From contig CAZTOW010000027.1 of the NCBI GenBank assembly GCA_964615375.1, positions 62,001 through 126,000 on the forward strand: 64,000 nucleotides of DNA, read 5' to 3'. This DNA is from CAZKWG01 sp964615375 (lineage in GTDB: Bacteria > Myxococcota_A > UBA796 > CAZKWG01). The notes beneath the pieces were generated by a model. It was not told where the DNA came from. It was given only the letters and a program-made list of their open reading frames with translations, and ran no database searches. Positions 8,080 through 18,331 of this stretch are shown here, in pieces. The position numbers were made by a program, and so were the translations under genes. The number at the start of each line of letters is the position of its first letter. The first letter of the stretch is position 1.

Positions 8080-9653
8080 TCAGCGGCAGGCGCGCGCGAG
8101 CAGATCGCAGCGCACGCTGACGACCTCCCCAGCCTCGACGCGGACCACGCCCACGCGCGTGGGCGTCGCGTCGCCGATGTGCGCGTGCAGCTCGTAGTCT
8201 CCGGCGGGCAGCGCGCCCGGCACGGGGAACTGGCCCATTGACGAGACCGCGTAGAGGTCCAGCAGGTCGCCGCGGAGCATGACGGTGCCGAGCTGCTCCA
8301 CCTCCAGCGGAGGCGCGGCCACCGGGATGGGGGGACCCGGGGTCACCGATGCCGGCGGAGGGAGCGTCGTCTGAGGCGCGGGGAGCTCCGAGGGCAGGAC
8401 CGGGGCGAGCTCCGCCGCGCGTTGGGGCCGGCGGAGCACCCTCCTCGGGACCCTCCCGCCGCTCGGCGCGGCCTCGACGACGGGAGCGGGCGGGTGCGTG
8501 GGCGCGACCTCGGGCTGCCGCTCGCCGAGGGCGCTGGCCGGCGAGGCGCGATCACTCAGCAGCGCCAGCAGCACGATCAGCGCGCTCCCCAGGGCGCTCC
8601 CCAGCCGCGGGAGGCGACGCGGAGGCGCCCGCGACGGGAGCGGGGCGATGCGCACCGTGGGCGCGCAGACGGCGGTGGCGGCGGGGAGATCCTGAAGCGC
8701 CGCGAGGATCCGCCCGAGGCCCTCGGCTCGCCAGCCCGACGACGCCTTCGCGCCCCGGAGCGTGGCGATGGTGCGCGCCGCCCACTCCCGCCTCCGTGGC
8801 TGGGGCTCGCGCAGGCGCAGCGCGCACAGGGCGTCGGCCACGACGCGCGGGGACGGGCGCTCCTCCTCGTGAAAGGCCATCATCCTGGAGATCAGCGACC
8901 GAAGCTCCGCCTCGAGCCCCGCGCGCGCCATCTTGTCCTCCGCGTCGGCCACGCGGAGCGCGTGCTCCTGAGGGTCCGGGACGGCCCGACCGAAGCGCTG
9001 CCCGACGCTGAGCTGGTAGAGCATGACGCCGAGCGAGTAGACGTCGCTGGTCGGCGCGTCGTGCCCGAACTGGCGCTCGGGGGGGATGTAGCCCACGGTC
9101 CCCCAGACCTCGCCCTGGAGGGTCCTGGACTCGCGCCACACCGCCTGGGCCTTGGCGATCCCGAAGTCCAGCAGCTTGATGGACCCGTCCGTGCAGATCA
9201 TGACGTTGGCGGGCTTGACGTCGCGGTGCATGAGGCCGAGGGGGCGCCCCTCGGCGTCCTCGGCGTTGTAGGCCCGGTCGAGCACGTCCGCCACCTTGCG
9301 CCCGATGTCCATGAGGACGCCCGGGGGCAGCGGACCCGCCGCGCGGAGCGCGTTGAGGTCCACGCCGTCCAGCAGCTCCATCACCAGGCCCCAGCTCCCG
9401 TCCTCGAAGCGCACCAGATCCTGGACGGCGACCAGGCTGGGGTGGCGCACCAGCCCCAGCAGCCGGGCCTCGTCGCGCAGGCGGCGAACGATGGTCTCCT
9501 CCCCGTCCTCGGCGATCTTGATGGCCACCTCGCGGCTCAGGCCGTAGCGCCCGTGGACCCGCGCCCGCCAGACGGTGCCCGAGCTCCCCTTTCCCAGGCG
9601 CTCCAGCAGCTCGTAGCGCACGGCCGCCCGATCAGAGGGGGAGATCGGGGAGC

Positions 9654-9657
<4 letters not shown>
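8080..9657 (-). CDS. Membrane-anchored Ser/Thr protein kinase with C-terminal PEGA-like domain
   Basis: 525 residues, taking the ATG at 9657, which forms an ATGA overlap with the upstream OmpA gene. The Hanks-type kinase domain spans about residues 15-280: GKGSSGTVWRAR (P-loop), VAIKIAEDGEE (Lys), HRDVKPANVM (catalytic loop), LLDFGIAKA (DFG) and GTVGYIPPERQ. A Pro/Ala-rich region surrounds a single membrane helix (ALGSALIVLLALLS). The C-terminus (YAVSSMGQFPVPGALPAGDYELHA) resembles a PEGA domain and should be extracytoplasmic. It is the last gene of a lectin-OmpA-kinase operon and may transduce a surface signal; the substrate is unknown. Confidence 0.9.
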
Positions 9658-11188
<1,531 letters not shown>

Positions 11189-11192
<4 letters not shown>

Positions 11193-12643
11193 GGCCGCCT
11201 CCGCAGGATCATCGCCGCCAGGACGCCGAGGGTGAAGAGCGCGCCGGTCCTCGGCTGATCCTCGACGGAGCAGGAGCAGCCCCCGCCGCCGAAGAAGGAT
11301 CCGTCCTTGGGCGCCACTCCGGCGGTGTCGGCCGTGTCGGCGCCAGCGGTGTCAGCGCCAGCGGTGTCAGCGCTGGCGGTGTCGGCACCCGACGTGTCCG
11401 CGCCCGACGTGTCGCCCCCTGCCGTGTCAGCCCCGGCGGTGTCCGGCGTGGCCGTGTCCGGCGTGGCCGTGTCCGGGTTGCCCGAGTCGCCATCCCCTGT
11501 GTCGGTTGGGTCTCCACCGCCGAACTCACCCGTGTCTGCACCGCCAACGCCCGCCGTGTCGTCACCGCCAACGCCGCCGGGCTCCGAACCGCCAGCGCTG
11601 CCCGTGTCGTCACCGCCGCCGCTGCTCCCCGCGCCGCCCCCGCCGCTGTCCTCAACCTCGAGATCATCGGACCCATCCAGCGGATCCGAGCCCCGCCCCG
11701 CCTCCTCCCCGTCCGAGACGCCGCCATCATCGGAGTCGGCGTCCAGCGGGTCCGCGCCCGCGTCGATCTCGGCGCCGTCGGTGAGGCCGTCGCCGTCCGT
11801 GTCCGGGTCCTCGGGATCGGTGCCCTCTGCGGTCTCCTCGCCGTCGCCGAGGCCGTCGGCGTCCCCGTCGTGGCGGTCGTCGAAGCCGTCGCAGTCGTTG
11901 TCCACGCCGTCCACGATCTCGGGGGCGTCGGGGTTCACCCCGTCGTCCGCGTCATCGCAGTCGCCGCCCGCATAGACGTTGCCCTCCGGCAGCGCGCAGC
12001 CCGTGGTGGAGGCGCCGCCGAAGCCGTCGCCGTCGTCGTCCGCGTAGGAGACGACCTCGTCACAGTCGGCCTCGCAGATGTAGCCCGAGCGGGAGTCGCA
12101 GTCGGCGTCGTACCAGTCCGCGATCAGGCCGACCAGGGGGAGCGAGAGCGCGCCGCAGTCCTCGCTCGACCAGAGCAGCCCGTCGTCAGGCTGCAGCAGC
12201 CCCCAGTCGGTGAACCCGACCGAGCTGCCGTCCGCCCAGGTAAACGTGCCCTCCTTCTCCCGATCGTTGATCCCAATCCAGGTGTCGCCGCTCAACAGGC
12301 CCACCGACGCGCCGATCAGCGCGTCGTTCTCCGCGTCATCATCCACGGTCGCCAGATCGTAGCCGACCGAGGTGCAGGCGTCCCGCGCGTCCGCCCAGGT
12401 CTCCCGCGTCTCGCAGAGGAGGTAGGAGTGGCCCTCCGACGTCACCTGCTCGCAGTCGCAGCCCTCCTCGTCGGCGACGCCGTCGCAGTCGTTGTCCAGC
12501 GCGTCGCAGCTCTCGACGCCGGAGGGCGAGATCGTCGCGTCTTCATCATCGCAATCGCCCTCGCTGGCCGCGTAGCCGTCACCGTCCAGATCGGAGTACG
12601 CCAGCGCGCAGAGGGTCCACAGGAGCCAGGGGATCGTGGTCAT
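11189..12643 (-). CDS. Surface protein with MopE-type motifs, C-type lectin domain and C-terminal sorting tail
   Basis: 484 residues from the ATG at 12643, which gives a signal peptide (MTTIPWLLWTLCALAYS). Next comes a MopE-type Ca/metal motif (DLDGDGYAASEGDCDDED...DNDCDG), a C-type lectin-like domain (WADARDACTSVGYDLATV, WIGINDREKEG, WYDADCDSRSGYICE), a second MopE motif and thrombospondin-3-like acidic DTDGDG repeats. A long Asp/Thr/Ala/Gly repeat (ADTAG, ADTSG) leads to a terminal CSCSVEDQ-hydrophobic-RRRP tail of the MYXO-CTERM type. It should be displayed on the surface and bind a sugar or other ligand in a Ca-dependent way (inference from family). It is first in the operon with OmpA protein and kinase. 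Confidence 0.88.
11321..11476 (-). repeat. In-gene short tandem repeats encoding ADTAG/ADTSG
   Basis: Imperfect 15-base units (GTGTCNGCGCCNGCG-like on the + strand) encode five-residue ADTAG, ADTSG and TPDTA repeats in the lectin protein. They form the stalk between the folded part and the sorting tail; number is likely to vary between strains. Confidence 0.75.
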
Positions 12644-12834
12644 TCTTGCCTCCATTCATGAGTCACGAGGTGACAACAATGAGATAGGCGACGCGGCCGG
12701 CGATGTCTCCCGGCCCCCTCCGGCGCCCCACGCACGGCGATTAACCTCGGTACCACGACGAGAATTCAGGGCAACACCCCGATCTCACCCATGATGCAAG
12801 CTACACTTTTCGTCGTTTCAACGCGATTACAACC

Positions 12835-12871
12835 GCTCATGTCGATTCAGCTCGAACGATTCGACATGAGC
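12835..12871. repeat. 11-bp perfect inverted repeat between two minus-strand surface-protein genes
   Basis: GCTCATGTCGA and TCGACATGAGC form a perfect 11-bp stem around a 15-base loop. It lies 31 bases beyond the stop of the OmpA-like gene at 12903 and about 190 bases before the lectin-operon start. No T-tract follows on either strand. It could be a terminator stem for the upstream gene or a dyad operator for the lectin operon. The surrounding 250 bases are notably AT-richer than the coding DNA, as expected of a regulatory region. Confidence 0.6.
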
Positions 12872-12902
12872 CCGCCGCAGGATTCACAGATCCCAGCTCA
12901 CT

Positions 12903-15053
12903 CTATTTCTCACCCTCCTCCCAGATCAACACCAGGAACTCCACGCGCCGCAGCGCCCCGCGCTCGTCCCGGGGTCGCACCGCCTCGCCGGATCCGAGCG
13001 TCTGCAGGCGCTCGGGCGCCACGCCGCGCGCGATCAGGGCGGCGCGCACGGCCTCGGCCCGGCGGAGGGAGAGGTCATAATTGTAGGCGGGAGGCCCCAC
13101 CTCGTCGGCGTGTCCCTCGACGCGCAGGAGCAGCACCTCGGGGTGGGCCTGCATCCAGGCGGCCAGCGACGCCAACAGCGGGAGGTCCTCGGGCCGCAGC
13201 GTCGCCTCGTCGAGCCCGAAGCCCAGCTCACCCGCCAGCGTGATCCGGCCGTCGGCGAGGTCCACTGCCACGGGCTCCAGCACGAGCACCCGCTCCAGCT
13301 CCCCGCGGAAGGAGAGCGCCACCGTCTCCCGCGCCGGGGCGTGCTGGGGAGCGCTGGCGACGAGCGCGTGCTCGCCCACGGGGAGCGTGAGCGAGAGTCC
13401 GCTGTCCGGGACCTCCAGGGTGGCCCCGTCGATCTCCACCCGCCCGGCCAGGGGCGCGCCCCCGGGCTCGCGCAGCAGGAGGCGCAGCGTCCCCGTGCGC
13501 TGGGGGACCAGCACCAGCTCCCGGGCGTAGGTGCCGGGCTCGGACTGGTAGAAGATCTGCTCGGCGGGCTCGTGGCCGGGCGCGGTGGCGCGCACGCGCA
13601 GGCTCCCCGGCGGGACGCGGAGCTCCGTCGCCTCCCCCTCGATGACCGAGAAGGGGGCGAGCTCGCCGGCGCTCACCGTGGCCTGCTCCAGGGCTCCGCG
13701 CGAGGCGCTGCGCACGGTCAGGAGCAGCACCGTGGGCGCGTCGGGGCAGCCGTCCTCGTCCTCGAAGCGGTTGTAGAGCTCCGCCTCGTCCGGGCAGGCG
13801 TCGGCCAGGTCGAGGATCTGGTCTCGGTCGTTGTCCGGGTCGGGGCAGCCGTCCTGGTCGCGGTGCCGGTCCCGGTCCTCCGGGCGCTCCCGGCAGAGGT
13901 CGCGGACGTCCACGATCCCGTCCTGGTCCTGGTCCTCCAGCGGCGCCTCCGCCTCCACGGCCAGGGCCAGTCGCAGGGCCGGCGCGCCCAGGCCCGAGCC
14001 CAGGCCCATGCCCGCCGCCACCCGCGCCGCGCGCCCCCGCTCCGAGCTCCACTTCAGGCCGCCCAGCAGCTCCAGCGGGTAGAGCGCGCGCCCGCCCTCG
14101 GCCCCCCCGAGCGGGCCGCTGGCCAGGGCCTCCACCGATCCTTCGATGCGTGCGAACATCTCACGCTTGAGACCAATTCCCAGCTCCAGGCGGCTGCCCC
14201 AGGTGGAGCCGGGCAGCTGCGTGGGCTCCTGGAGGCGCAGGCCCAGGTTCAGGCCCAGGTCCAGCTCACCCACGCCCCGCCCCAGCGCGAGGCAGCCCAG
14301 CACCGCCTGGCGGTCGCCGAGCAGCACGGCCTCCCCCCCGCGGGGCAGGTCCGCCTGCAGACCCCAGGTGGCGGAGAGGGCGCGCGGCTCGTTGAAGATC
14401 AGCGGGACCGCCACGCGCAGGCCCAGGTCCCCGGGGACGTACTGCCCCGGCGCGCCCAGCACCCAGGCGAGGTGCTGCGGCCACACCACCCCGAGCTGGA
14501 ACCAGCGCCCGATGTCCAGGGAGAAGGCAGGCTCCAGCGTCACCAGCTCGTCCAGGTAGGGGGTCTCGCCGCCCGCGCTGGCCAGCACCACCGGGGCCCG
14601 CGCCCAGCTCGTGGCCAGGCTGGCCCGCCAGGCGCTCTCTCCGGCGAGCCGAGGCTCCTGGAGCCCGAGGAAGTCGCCGCCGTCCACGTCCTGGAGGCGC
14701 TGCGCGTCCACCGCCGCCGCCGGTCGGGCCAGCAGCAGGGCCAGCCCCACCCCCGCCGCCCGCCGTCGAGAGAGGGCGATCAAGGCCGCCAGGAGGCCCA
14801 GCAGCCCCTGGCCGGGCGCCGCCGCGCAGCCCCGCCCGCCACCCTCCACGACCACCGAGGTGTCCGCCGAGTCCTGGGAGTCGCCCCCCTCGCCGCTGTC
14901 CGTGGGGCAGCGGGGCTCGGGCAGGTCCCGGCAGCTGCATCCGCCCCCCAGCGCGACGACGCAGGCGCTGTCCTCCTGGGCCAGGACGGGCCGCGGCGCC
15001 ACGAGCAGGGCGAGCGCGAGCAGGAGAGCGGGCGCGAGCAAGGCTCGGGACAT
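12903..15053 (-). CDS. OmpA-family protein with TSP3-like repeats and an internal sorting-tail-like segment
   Basis: 716 residues from the ATG at 15053 (an ATG nine bases upstream is also possible). It has an N-terminal signal (ALLAPALLLALALLVAPRPVLA), then a short Cys-rich region ending in a MYXO-CTERM-like segment at about residues 76-98 (GCAAAPGQGLLGLLAAL...SRRR). Directly after that comes a second signal-like hydrophobic stretch (GVGLALLLARPAAAVDA). A beta-barrel-like region (about 120-380), Ca-binding DQDQDGIVD / DNDRDQILD repeats, PEGA-like domains and a C-terminal OmpA domain (FGLDEATLRPED, LRVEGHADEVG, LRRAEAVRAALI) follow. It anchors the envelope to peptidoglycan by family. The double signal suggests a past fusion of two genes. 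Confidence 0.85.
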   Translation of the reverse strand: MSRALLAPALLLALALLVAPRPVLAQEDSACVVALGGGCSCRDLPEPRCPTDSGEGGDSQDSADTSVVVEGGGRGCAAAPGQGLLGLLAALIALSRRRAAGVGLALLLARPAAAVDAQRLQDVDGGDFLGLQEPRLAGESAWRASLATSWARAPVVLASAGGETPYLDELVTLEPAFSLDIGRWFQLGVVWPQHLAWVLGAPGQYVPGDLGLRVAVPLIFNEPRALSATWGLQADLPRGGEAVLLGDRQAVLGCLALGRGVGELDLGLNLGLRLQEPTQLPGSTWGSRLELGIGLKREMFARIEGSVEALASGPLGGAEGGRALYPLELLGGLKWSSERGRAARVAAGMGLGSGLGAPALRLALAVEAEAPLEDQDQDGIVDVRDLCRERPEDRDRHRDQDGCPDPDNDRDQILDLADACPDEAELYNRFEDEDGCPDAPTVLLLTVRSASRGALEQATVSAGELAPFSVIEGEATELRVPPGSLRVRATAPGHEPAEQIFYQSEPGTYARELVLVPQRTGTLRLLLREPGGAPLAGRVEIDGATLEVPDSGLSLTLPVGEHALVASAPQHAPARETVALSFRGELERVLVLEPVAVDLADGRITLAGELGFGLDEATLRPEDLPLLASLAAWMQAHPEVLLLRVEGHADEVGPPAYNYDLSLRRAEAVRAALIARGVAPERLQTLGSGEAVRPRDERGALRRVEFLVLIWEEGEK

Positions 15054-15139
15054 CGCCTCCATCCTACAAGGCGCGCAGGGGACCCGCCGCCTCCGCCGAG
15101 AAGGATCGGATAATCTGTTCAGACCTCCCCGGGAGACCC

Positions 15140-16225
15140 ATGAGCGTCCGCATCCACGAGCTCCTGACCTTCGCCGTCCAGAACAGCGCCTCGGACGTCC
15201 ACCTCGCCGCGGGCGAGGTGCCCTGCGTGCGCATCGACGGCGAGATCCGCCGGCTCGACCTCGAGGCGCTCTCCCCCGACGACTGCAAGCGCCTCGCCTA
15301 CTCGATCATGAACGAGAAGCAGAAGACGCACTTCGAGAACGAGATGGAGATCGACTTCTCCATCGGGCTGAAAGGCCTGGCCCGCTTCCGCGTCAACGTG
15401 TTCACGCAGGCCCGCGGCGTCGCCCTGGTGCTGCGGCAGATCCCGACCAAGGTGCGCACCCTCGAGGAGCTCCGGGCGCCCCCCATCTTCCAGAACATCG
15501 CCAACTTCAAGAAGGGGCTGGTGCTGGTGACGGGCCCGACCGGCTCGGGCAAGAGCACGACCCTGGCGGCGATGATCGACTACATCAACAAGAACCGGCC
15601 CGAGCACATCCTGACCATCGAGGACCCCATCGAGTTCGTGCACGTCCCGCAGAAGTGCGTGATCAACCAGCGCGAGGTGGGCAGCCACACCCACTCCTTC
15701 TCCAACGCCCTGCGCTCGGCCCTGCGCGAGGACCCCGACGTCATCCTGCTGGGCGAGATGCGCGACCTCGAGACCGTGTCCATGGCGCTCACCGCCGCCG
15801 AGACCGGGCACCTGGTCTTCGGCACCCTGCACACGAACTCCTGCCCGGAGACCATCGACCGCATCATCGACGCCTACCCGCACGAGCAGCAGGCGCAGGT
15901 CCGCACGATGCTGTCCACCGCGCTGCAGGCGGTGGTCACCCAGATGCTGCTCAAGCCGCGCAGCGGGAAGGGGCGCATCGCGGTCCACGAGATCATGATC
16001 GTGAACGCGGCCATCCGAAACCTCATCCGCGAGAACAAGCTCTTCCAGATCCCCGGCATGATGCAGTCGGGCAAGGGCGAGGGCATGCAGACCATGGAGG
16101 CCGCGCTCAAGGACCTGGTCAGCCGCAACGTGCTGACCCGCGAGCAGGCCTGCGCGGCGCTGAACAACCCGAAGCTCTTCGACGCCGACGACAAGCTGGC
16201 CGCCATGAACCTCGGCAAGCGCTGA
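15140..16225 (+). CDS. pilT: Type IV pilus retraction ATPase
   Basis: 361 residues, the usual PilT length. N-terminal PAS-like domain, then the secretion-ATPase core: Walker A GPTGSGKSTT, Asp box ILTIEDPIEFVH, Walker B DVILLGEMRDLET, His box GHLVFGTLHTNS. The PilT-specific C-terminal AIRNLIRENK motif separates it from PilB. It powers pilus depolymerisation for twitching motility in the cytoplasm at the pilus base. Divergent from the OmpA-like gene; a GATAAT box lies at 15109-15114 upstream. No other pil genes are in the window, so this is a stand-alone copy or a second paralogue. Confidence 0.93.
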   Translation: MSVRIHELLTFAVQNSASDVHLAAGEVPCVRIDGEIRRLDLEALSPDDCKRLAYSIMNEKQKTHFENEMEIDFSIGLKGLARFRVNVFTQARGVALVLRQIPTKVRTLEELRAPPIFQNIANFKKGLVLVTGPTGSGKSTTLAAMIDYINKNRPEHILTIEDPIEFVHVPQKCVINQREVGSHTHSFSNALRSALREDPDVILLGEMRDLETVSMALTAAETGHLVFGTLHTNSCPETIDRIIDAYPHEQQAQVRTMLSTALQAVVTQMLLKPRSGKGRIAVHEIMIVNAAIRNLIRENKLFQIPGMMQSGKGEGMQTMEAALKDLVSRNVLTREQACAALNNPKLFDADDKLAAMNLGKR

Positions 16226-16243
16226 CCGCGTTAAGGGCGGCGC

Positions 16244-16438
16244 ATGCAGATCCACCTCAACGGCGAGCCGCGTGAGCTCCCCCCCTCGATGACCGTCGCC
16301 GAGCTCCTGGCGCAGCTCGGCGTCGAACATGTGGCCGTGGCCGTGAACATGGAGGTCGTGCCGCGCAGCCTGCGGGCGGAGCGTCGGCTCGCGCCGGGCG
16401 ACCGCGTGGAGATCATCCAGGCGGTCGGCGGCGGCTGA
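16244..16438 (+). CDS. thiS: Sulfur-carrier protein ThiS
   Basis: 64 residues with the beta-grasp fold and the C-terminal GlyGly (QAVGGG) that is adenylated and thiocarboxylated to give sulfur for the thiazole ring of thiamine. It contains the conserved GDRVEIIQAVGGG ending. RBS-like AAGGGCGGCG precedes the ATG. It sits 18 bases after pilT with no thiG, thiF or thiE neighbours here, so the rest of the pathway must lie elsewhere. Confidence 0.88.
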   Translation: MQIHLNGEPRELPPSMTVAELLAQLGVEHVAVAVNMEVVPRSLRAERRLAPGDRVEIIQAVGGG

Positions 16439-16441
16439 GGC

Positions 16442-17359
16442 TCACTGGCCGGTGGTCCCGGTCGTCCCCGTCCCCTCCTCCTCGGGCGCGCTGAGGTCGG
16501 GGGTCGTGGTCTGGAGCGTGCCGTCCGCGTCCACCGCGGGCTCCGCCGCCTGCCACGGCTTGGCGCCGCTCTCGGGCAGCGTGGGGTCACAGAAGAGGAT
16601 GTACCACCCGTTGTCGGTGAACTTGTTGTCCTCCGGCAGGGTGACGGCGAAGCTGGGCAGCGTCTCCTTCTTCTCCAGGCGCTTCAGCACGGGCATGGCC
16701 TGGTAGGAGTTGATGCACTGCGCGAACTTCTCCTGGATGTCGGGGGTCATCGCCGCCTCGACCGCCTCGTGGCACTTCTCGTGCTTGCGCTTCGTGCCGC
16801 GGTCGCAGATGTCCACCTTGGCCGACGAGATGAAGCCGCTCCAGGAGGCCTCCACCGACTCGCTCTTGAAGTACTCGGCCTTGGCCTCCGCCTCCTTGCG
16901 GGCGGCGATCTCGGTCTTCAGCTCGCGGATCGTGTCCTGGAGCTCGACCATGATGTCGTCGCGCTCCTTCTTGGCCTCGGCGAGCTGAGCCTTCAGGCTC
17001 TCGATCTCGGCCTCCTTGGCCTTCCACTTCTTGGCCGCCGCCTCGCGGTTGGCGCTGTTCTTCTCCGCGTCGGCCTTGAGCTGGGCGAGCTCGCGGTTCT
17101 TCGTGTCGAGCTCGCTCTCCAGCGACTTCACCTTGGTCTGGGCCTGGATGAGCGACTCGCGCTCGTCCTTGAACTCCGGCTCACAGAGCTCCGCGAGCTG
17201 CTCGGGCGTCAGCTCCTGGCGGATGACCTGGGGTTCAGGCTTGGGCGGCGGGGGCGTGGTGAGGTAGCGGGCGGCGAAGCCGAGCACGCAGCCGATGGCG
17301 CTCGCGGCGAGCACGGCGACGATGACGGCGGGGAGCGGCATACCCTGCGAGCTGGCCAT
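16442..17359 (-). CDS. Membrane-anchored coiled-coil protein, function unknown
   Basis: 305 residues. One N-terminal membrane helix (about 8-31, PAVIVAVLAASAIGCVLGFAARYL), a Pro-rich hinge, then a long Lys/Glu-rich coiled coil (about 50-165) and a C-terminal globular part with several Cys (KVDICDRG, HEKCHEAVEAAM, QCINSYQAMPVL, WYILFCDPTLPE). The Thr/Gly tail (GTGTTGTTG) is low complexity. I do not recognise a family. It is convergent with thiS and divergent from the coiled-coil gene at 17482. The topology suggests a periplasm-facing or cytoplasmic spacer. Confidence 0.75.
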   Translation of the reverse strand: MASSQGMPLPAVIVAVLAASAIGCVLGFAARYLTTPPPPKPEPQVIRQELTPEQLAELCEPEFKDERESLIQAQTKVKSLESELDTKNRELAQLKADAEKNSANREAAAKKWKAKEAEIESLKAQLAEAKKERDDIMVELQDTIRELKTEIAARKEAEAKAEYFKSESVEASWSGFISSAKVDICDRGTKRKHEKCHEAVEAAMTPDIQEKFAQCINSYQAMPVLKRLEKKETLPSFAVTLPEDNKFTDNGWYILFCDPTLPESGAKPWQAAEPAVDADGTLQTTTPDLSAPEEEGTGTTGTTGQ

Positions 17360-17481
17360 GATTCCCTCCAGGGGGGTGACGTGGGAACAGAACCCCTTTC
17401 GCCGGATCGCGCAAGGTGCGCTCCTCCGGGCGCCCCAGACGCGCTATGCTGGCGACCCAGGGTGAGGAGAAGAGAAGAACG

Positions 17482-18315
17482 ATGAGCAGGTTCATTCGCA
17501 CGCTGGTCAAGGTGGGGCTGGTAGAGCTGGATCCCGCGGAGCAGACCCGGCTGGAGCAGGCCGCCAAAGCGGAGAGCAGCGCGAAGCCCGAGGCGAAGGC
17601 CGCCGCGGGCGCGTCCGCCGCGGACGACGTAGACCAGCTCCTGAAGGACACCGAGGCCCTGCTGGCCTCCACCGGGCCCGCCAAGGCCGCCCCGCGCGCC
17701 GCCGCGCCGCCCCCGCCGCCGCCCCCCGCCCCCAAGGCCGCGCCGACCTGGAACCCGCAGCCCAGCGCCAGGGCCACCCCCAAGGCCGCGCCGGCCGGGG
17801 ACGCGCCCACGGGCGTCGCCGAGGGCCGCCCGCTCGCCGAGATCTACGCCGCGGCCGGCGTCCCCGCCTCGCCCTACCCGGCGGAGAAGCTGCTGCGCCT
17901 CATCGAGGGGCTCAAGGCCATGGACCCGGCCATGCGCAAGGCCGCGATCCTGGCCATGGACGCCGCGGACGACGCCTGGACCCTGGAGGATCCGCTGGGG
18001 GACGCCCAGCGCAAGATCGCGGCCCTGGAGGGCGCCAAGGCCACCCTCGGAGCCACCGTGGGCAAGGCCGAGGCCCGCGTCGAGGCCGAGCTGCGCGCCG
18101 CCGACGCCTACCAGAAGGAGGCCACGGAGAAGATCCGCGCCCAGATCGCCGAGCTCGAGTCGCTCCTGGAGCAGGAGCTGACCACCGTGGCGAATCAGCG
18201 CTCCGAGGCCCAGGCCCGCGCCCAGTCCACCCGCGAGGCCGCCGCCCGCGAGGCCGCCCGGCTGGACCAGGAGATCGCGGGGCTGTCCACGATCCTGAAC
18301 GCGCTCAAAAACTAG
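17482..18315 (+). CDS. Ala/Pro-rich coiled-coil protein, function unknown
   Basis: 277 residues from the ATG at 17482, preceded by a purine-rich RBS (GAGGAGAAGAGAAGAA). N-terminus MSRFIRTLVKVGLVEL, then an Ala/Lys low-complexity region, a poly-Pro block (about 75-105), a helical middle (SPYPAEKLLRLIEGLKAMDP) and a C-terminal coiled coil rich in Glu/Ala (about 185-270). No signal peptide. The helical layout resembles cytoplasmic scaffold proteins, but I do not recognise a family. Its TAG stop is embedded in one of the five CTAR-N5-YTAG palindromes (18312-18324). Confidence 0.75.
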   Translation: MSRFIRTLVKVGLVELDPAEQTRLEQAAKAESSAKPEAKAAAGASAADDVDQLLKDTEALLASTGPAKAAPRAAAPPPPPPPAPKAAPTWNPQPSARATPKAAPAGDAPTGVAEGRPLAEIYAAAGVPASPYPAEKLLRLIEGLKAMDPAMRKAAILAMDAADDAWTLEDPLGDAQRKIAALEGAKATLGATVGKAEARVEAELRAADAYQKEATEKIRAQIAELESLLEQELTTVANQRSEAQARAQSTREAAAREAARLDQEIAGLSTILNALKN

Positions 18316-18324
18316 GTTCTTTAG
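18312..18324. repeat. CTAR-N5-YTAG dispersed palindrome, site 1
   Basis: CTAG-GTTCT-TTAG. The first CTAG contains the TAG stop of the coiled-coil gene; the second half lies in the convergent intergenic gap. One of five sites with the same half-sites at a 9-base period. Confidence 0.7.
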
Positions 18325-18331
18325 CCCCTGA

